DNA from: Candidatus Krumholzibacteriia bacterium | GTDB lineage: Bacteria; Krumholzibacteriota; Krumholzibacteriia; Krumholzibacteriales; Krumholzibacteriaceae | Assembly: GCA_028706585.1 (NCBI GenBank) | Contig: JAQTVX010000065.1 | Span: 1 to 9,366 of the forward strand | DNA: 9,366 nucleotides | Reading direction: 5' to 3' | Shown: piece by piece, positions 6,767 through 9,366 of the stretch | How the letters are laid out: each line of letters begins with the position of its first letter | How positions within the stretch are numbered: position 1 is the stretch's first letter | Notes under the pieces: model-generated | Databases searched by the model: none | Seen by the model: only the letters and a program-made list of their open reading frames with translations | Told to the model about the DNA's origin: nothing | Translations under genes and position numbers: made by a program

Positions 6767-8332
6767 ATGAAGAATCTCCGACGGACGTCTCAGATACTCA
6801 TTTTCATTCTCTTCGTCTATCTATTCATACAGACCGAGTACAAGGGCAGAAACGAGCTCGGGCTCCCCGTGAGGCTGTTCCTCGACTTCGATCCGCTTGT
6901 CGCGCTGAGCGCGCTTCTGGCCTCGCACGCGGCGCGCTCGATCTTTCTTCTCTCGCTCATCACCGTCGCGCTCACGATCTTCCTCGGACGCTTCTTCTGC
7001 GGCTGGGTCTGCCCGCTCGGAACGATTCACACGGCGCTCGGCGCCCTCCGCATGCGCGGCCTCAAGCCGAACCACCCCGAGGGGAGATACCCGAAGCTGC
7101 GCCCGCTGAAATACTATATCCTCGTATTCATCATCGTAGCCGCGCTCTTCGGCTGGAACGCGGCGGGATATCTCGATCCGATCTCGCTCGCGATCCGCTC
7201 TCTCGCGATCGGGTACAATCCCGCGATCAACAAGATCGCCCGTTCCGTGCTCGATGCGGGGGTCGCGCTCCACGTGCCGGTCTTGAGCCCCGCGATGGAT
7301 GCGCTCTATACGAAAATGACCGGCACGGTCCTCGCCTTCGAGCAGCCGGTGTTCAGGCAGACGCTTTTCATAGGGCTCATATTCACGGCGATCCTCGCTC
7401 TCAATGCGCTCGCGCCGCGATTCTGGTGCCGTTACCTCTGCCCGCTCGGCGCGCTCCTCGGCCTCATCGGCCGGAAGCAGTGCGCGGCGCGCGTCGAGAA
7501 CGACAAAGACAAATGCATCTCCTGCGGGAAATGCGTCGTCTCATGCCAGGGGGACGCGACGCCTTTCCCGCCGGGGGAATGGGCCGGCGCTGAATGCCTC
7601 GTCTGCTACAACTGCCGCGAGGTCTGCCCGGCGGATGCGATCTCGATCCGCGCAACGACGCGGAAAACGGGGGACGGCAACGTGGATCTCGGGCGCCGCA
7701 GACTGCTCGCGAGCGGTGTGGCGGCGCTCCTCATCGCTCCGGCGCTGGGCACGGTGGTGCAGCGCAAGCGCACTAGCCCGCTCCTCATCCGGCCGCCCGG
7801 CGCGCTCCCGGAGCAGGAATTCCTCAGCCGCTGCGTGAAGTGCGGAGAGTGCATGAAGGTGTGTCTCACAAACGGGCTTCATCCGACTCTCGCGGAGGCA
7901 GGATTCGAGGGGCTCTGGACTCCGATCCTGGTGCCCAGGCTCGGCTACTGCGAGTACAACTGCAACCTCTGCTCGCAGGTCTGCCCTACGGGCGCCATCC
8001 GTCCCGTGAGCGTGGCGGAGAAACAAAAGATCCACATCGGACTCGCCTTCGTCGACAAGAACCGCTGCCTCCCTTACGCGTTCGGCCGCAACTGCATCGT
8101 GTGCGAAGAGCACTGTCCGACGCCCGAAAAAGCGATAACGTTCGTCGAGGAGCGTGCGATCGGCGAGAATGGCGAGAGCATCATGCTCAAGAAGCCAGTC
8201 GTTAATCCAGACCTCTGTATCGGCTGCGGCATCTGCGAGACCAAGTGCCCAGTAGTCGATAGGCCCGCGATCTACGTCACCGCGGTCAACGAGAGCCGCT
8301 CGGAGGAGAACCAGTTGTTCCTGAGTATCTAG
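6767..8332 (+). CDS. NapH-NapG-like fusion: membrane polyferredoxin with six predicted [4Fe-4S] clusters
   Basis: The protein has 521 residues. Residues 1-300 resemble NapH/MauN-type quinol-oxidising proteins: hydrophobic segments at about 7-22, 57-74, 115-133 and 197-217, two CxxxCP motifs (FCGWVCPLG with Cys78/82; WCRYLCPLG with Cys221/225), then cluster motifs at Cys250-253-256-260 (followed by Gln, not Pro) and Cys277-280-283-287. Residues about 305-521 resemble NapG/MauM. They begin with a Tat-like segment (GRRRLLASG then hydrophobic to 329). Four cluster motifs follow: Cys356-359-362-366, Cys395-399-402-406, Cys434-443-446-450 and Cys484-487-490-494. In nitrate reductase systems these are separate proteins passing electrons from quinol or cytoplasm to the periplasm; here they are one chain. 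No napA or other terminal enzyme is nearby. The start follows the DUF362 stop by one base without a strong Shine-Dalgarno, implying coupling. The stop lies three bases from the convergent deacetylase gene. Confidence 0.88.
   Translation: MKNLRRTSQILIFILFVYLFIQTEYKGRNELGLPVRLFLDFDPLVALSALLASHAARSIFLLSLITVALTIFLGRFFCGWVCPLGTIHTALGALRMRGLKPNHPEGRYPKLRPLKYYILVFIIVAALFGWNAAGYLDPISLAIRSLAIGYNPAINKIARSVLDAGVALHVPVLSPAMDALYTKMTGTVLAFEQPVFRQTLFIGLIFTAILALNALAPRFWCRYLCPLGALLGLIGRKQCAARVENDKDKCISCGKCVVSCQGDATPFPPGEWAGAECLVCYNCREVCPADAISIRATTRKTGDGNVDLGRRRLLASGVAALLIAPALGTVVQRKRTSPLLIRPPGALPEQEFLSRCVKCGECMKVCLTNGLHPTLAEAGFEGLWTPILVPRLGYCEYNCNLCSQVCPTGAIRPVSVAEKQKIHIGLAFVDKNRCLPYAFGRNCIVCEEHCPTPEKAITFVEERAIGENGESIMLKKPVVNPDLCIGCGICETKCPVVDRPAIYVTAVNESRSEENQLFLSI
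7669..7684 (+). promoter_or_regulatory. Possible internal Shine-Dalgarno and GTG start for a separate NapG-like product
   Basis: GGGGGA at 7669-7674 lies seven bases before an in-frame GTG at 7682-7684 (codon 306). The peptide from that codon reads VDLGRRRLLASG, which would make a normal Tat signal for a 216-residue NapG-like protein with four clusters. It may be functional or a relic of two ancestral genes; sequence alone cannot tell. Confidence 0.25.
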
Positions 8333-8335
8333 TCC

Positions 8336-9271
8336 TCACGTTGCGAGCGCGGTGATGTGCTCCTCGACCGATTCCACGAGCGCCTGAATATCGTATCCAC
8401 CTTCGAGGAGCGAGACGATTCTCCCCTTGCAATGTTTCTCGGCGCTCGCCTTGAGAAGCACCGTCATCGTCCGGAACGCGGAGGTAGTGAGAACCGTGGA
8501 GGAGAGCGGGTCGTCCTCGTGGCCGTCGAATCCCGCCGAGATGAGGATAAACTCCGGCTTGAAGTCATCGAGCGCCGGAATGATGCAGGTGCGAAACGCG
8601 GCGAGATAATCGCTGTCCCCGGCGCCGGCGCCCATCGGAAGATTTATCGTGTAGCCCTCCCCCTTCCCCGTTCCGGTAGTGCTCGAGTTCCCGGTGCCCG
8701 GATAGTGCGGATACTGGTGGAGGCTGATGTAGAGCACGCGGTCGTCGTCGATGAACGTTCGTTCGGTGCCGTTCCCGTGATGAACGTCCCAGTCGACGAT
8801 CGCGACGCGCTCGAGCCCTTCCGCCTCGATGAGGTGCGCCGCCGCGATCGCGATATTATTGAAAATGCAGAATCCCATCGCGCGGTTACGTTCGGCGTGG
8901 TGCCCCGGCGGCCGCACGCAGCAGAACGCCGACGAGATCTTCCCGTCGAGAACGAGACTGGCCGCCTGCACACCCGCGCCCGCTGCGTGAAGGGCCGCCG
9001 CAGGCGACGCCTTCGTCGCCACCGTATCGCCCCAGTCCAAGATGACGGCCTCGTCGATATCGAGCGAGAGGATCGCCTTCACGTATTCGTGATCGTGCAC
9101 GCGCTCGATCCACTCGATCTTCGCAGGCTCCGCCTCGATGAAGAGAAGCGATGAGGCGATGGGGCTCTTCTTGATCCGCTTGAGAATGGCTTCGACGCGC
9201 TGGGGACATTCGACATGGCTGTAGCCCTCGAGATGCTTCGTGAAGAGCTCGTGCCAGATGACACCAATCAT
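8336..9271 (-). CDS. Histone-deacetylase-family (HDAC/AcuC-like) zinc deacetylase
   Basis: The protein has 311 residues, a normal length for bacterial members, with no signal peptide. Catalytic features are complete: RPPGHHA at 120-126 (His124/His125), DWDVHHGNGT at 160-169 (zinc ligands Asp162 and His164), SLHQYPHYPGTG at 183-194, GFDGHEDDPL at 247-256 (third zinc ligand Asp249) and LEGGYD at 289-294 (Tyr293). The fold removes acetyl groups from lysines or small amines; candidates are acetylated proteins (such as acetyl-CoA synthetase, as for AcuC) or acetylpolyamines. The sequence does not decide between them, so no symbol is given. The minus strand has AGGTGA at 9275-9280 just before the ATG. 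The start codon overlaps the upstream gene's stop as ATGA (9268-9271), so the two are translationally coupled. Confidence 0.92.
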   Translation of the reverse strand: MIGVIWHELFTKHLEGYSHVECPQRVEAILKRIKKSPIASSLLFIEAEPAKIEWIERVHDHEYVKAILSLDIDEAVILDWGDTVATKASPAAALHAAGAGVQAASLVLDGKISSAFCCVRPPGHHAERNRAMGFCIFNNIAIAAAHLIEAEGLERVAIVDWDVHHGNGTERTFIDDDRVLYISLHQYPHYPGTGNSSTTGTGKGEGYTINLPMGAGAGDSDYLAAFRTCIIPALDDFKPEFILISAGFDGHEDDPLSSTVLTTSAFRTMTVLLKASAEKHCKGRIVSLLEGGYDIQALVESVEEHITALAT

Positions 9272-9366
9272 GGTTCACCTTTCTGTATCTCCCCCGTCAT
9301 CGGAACGAATCGCACGCCGATCAGCGACCTTCTCTCTGCGCTCGCGCCCTTGCGCGTGACGAGCTC
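9268..9366 (-). CDS. pcm: C-terminal fragment of a probable protein-L-isoaspartate O-methyltransferase (truncated by window edge)
   Basis: The minus strand is open from the right edge for 32 codons and ends in a TGA that overlaps the deacetylase ATG by ATGA. The peptide contains LVTRKG, then IGVRFVPMTGE near the end. A V-R-F-V-P-M-x-G segment at the very C-terminus is characteristic of bacterial isoaspartate methyltransferases (family knowledge), which methylate isoaspartyl residues to start repair of aged proteins. The S-adenosylmethionine-binding part lies outside the window, so the identification rests on this tail alone and the symbol is tentative. Confidence 0.55.
   Translation of the reverse strand, partial: ELVTRKGASAERRSLIGVRFVPMTGEIQKGEP

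Noticed and set aside
6767..8332. Naming the iron-sulfur fusion as part of a nitrate reductase (nap) operon
   Set aside because: No napA, napB, napD or other nitrate-reduction gene is in the window, and NapH/NapG-like proteins occur in several other pathways.

Overview
The window is GC-rich (roughly 60% by eye) and densely coding, with gaps of 0 to about 240 bases. It looks like a chromosomal segment of a Gram-negative-type bacterium: there is a Tat-exported protein, a probable lipoprotein and a NapH/NapG-like periplasm-facing iron-sulfur protein. The many [4Fe-4S] clusters suggest anaerobic or microaerobic redox metabolism. The gene mix (LonC-like protease, SpoIIE-type phosphatase, DUF362 protein, bacterial HDAC-family enzyme) would suit deltaproteobacteria-like or FCB-like candidate phyla, but no marker here fixes the taxonomy. 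No rRNA, tRNA, CRISPR array, insertion sequence or phage gene was seen.

Layout. (1) Bases 3-65, plus strand: the last 20 codons of what is probably a cyclophilin-type peptidyl-prolyl isomerase. It overlaps the end of the next, convergent gene by 11 bases. (2) Bases 55-5582, minus strand, read right to left: a SpoIIE/PP2C-type phosphatase with an N-terminal sensor-like region, a Lon-family protease resembling LonC, a lipoprotein with a carbohydrate-binding-like domain and an HExxH metalloprotease-like domain, and a zinc-ribbon Nudix hydrolase. Gaps are 49, 65 and -4 bases, so this is likely one operon, with a possible extra promoter before the lipoprotein. (3) Bases 5583-5823: a divergent intergenic region with a good sigma70-type promoter for the rightward genes and two perfect 12-base palindromes. 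(4) Bases 5824-8332, plus strand: a Tat-exported DUF362 protein, then one base later a single polypeptide that fuses NapH-like (membrane, two clusters) and NapG-like (Tat-type segment, four clusters) parts. (5) Bases 8336-9366, minus strand: the C-terminus of a probable protein-L-isoaspartate O-methyltransferase, coupled by an ATGA overlap to an HDAC-family deacetylase whose end meets the iron-sulfur gene 3 bases away.

Function. The left operon and the flanking partial genes share a theme of signalling plus protein quality control: phosphatase, protease, proline isomerase, isoaspartate repair. The centre-right pair is an uncharacterised-looking electron-transfer module. It probably connects the quinone pool or cytoplasm to a periplasmic partner through six [4Fe-4S] clusters, with the DUF362 protein as accessory or substrate-facing subunit. 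This module is the best candidate in the window for undescribed biology.
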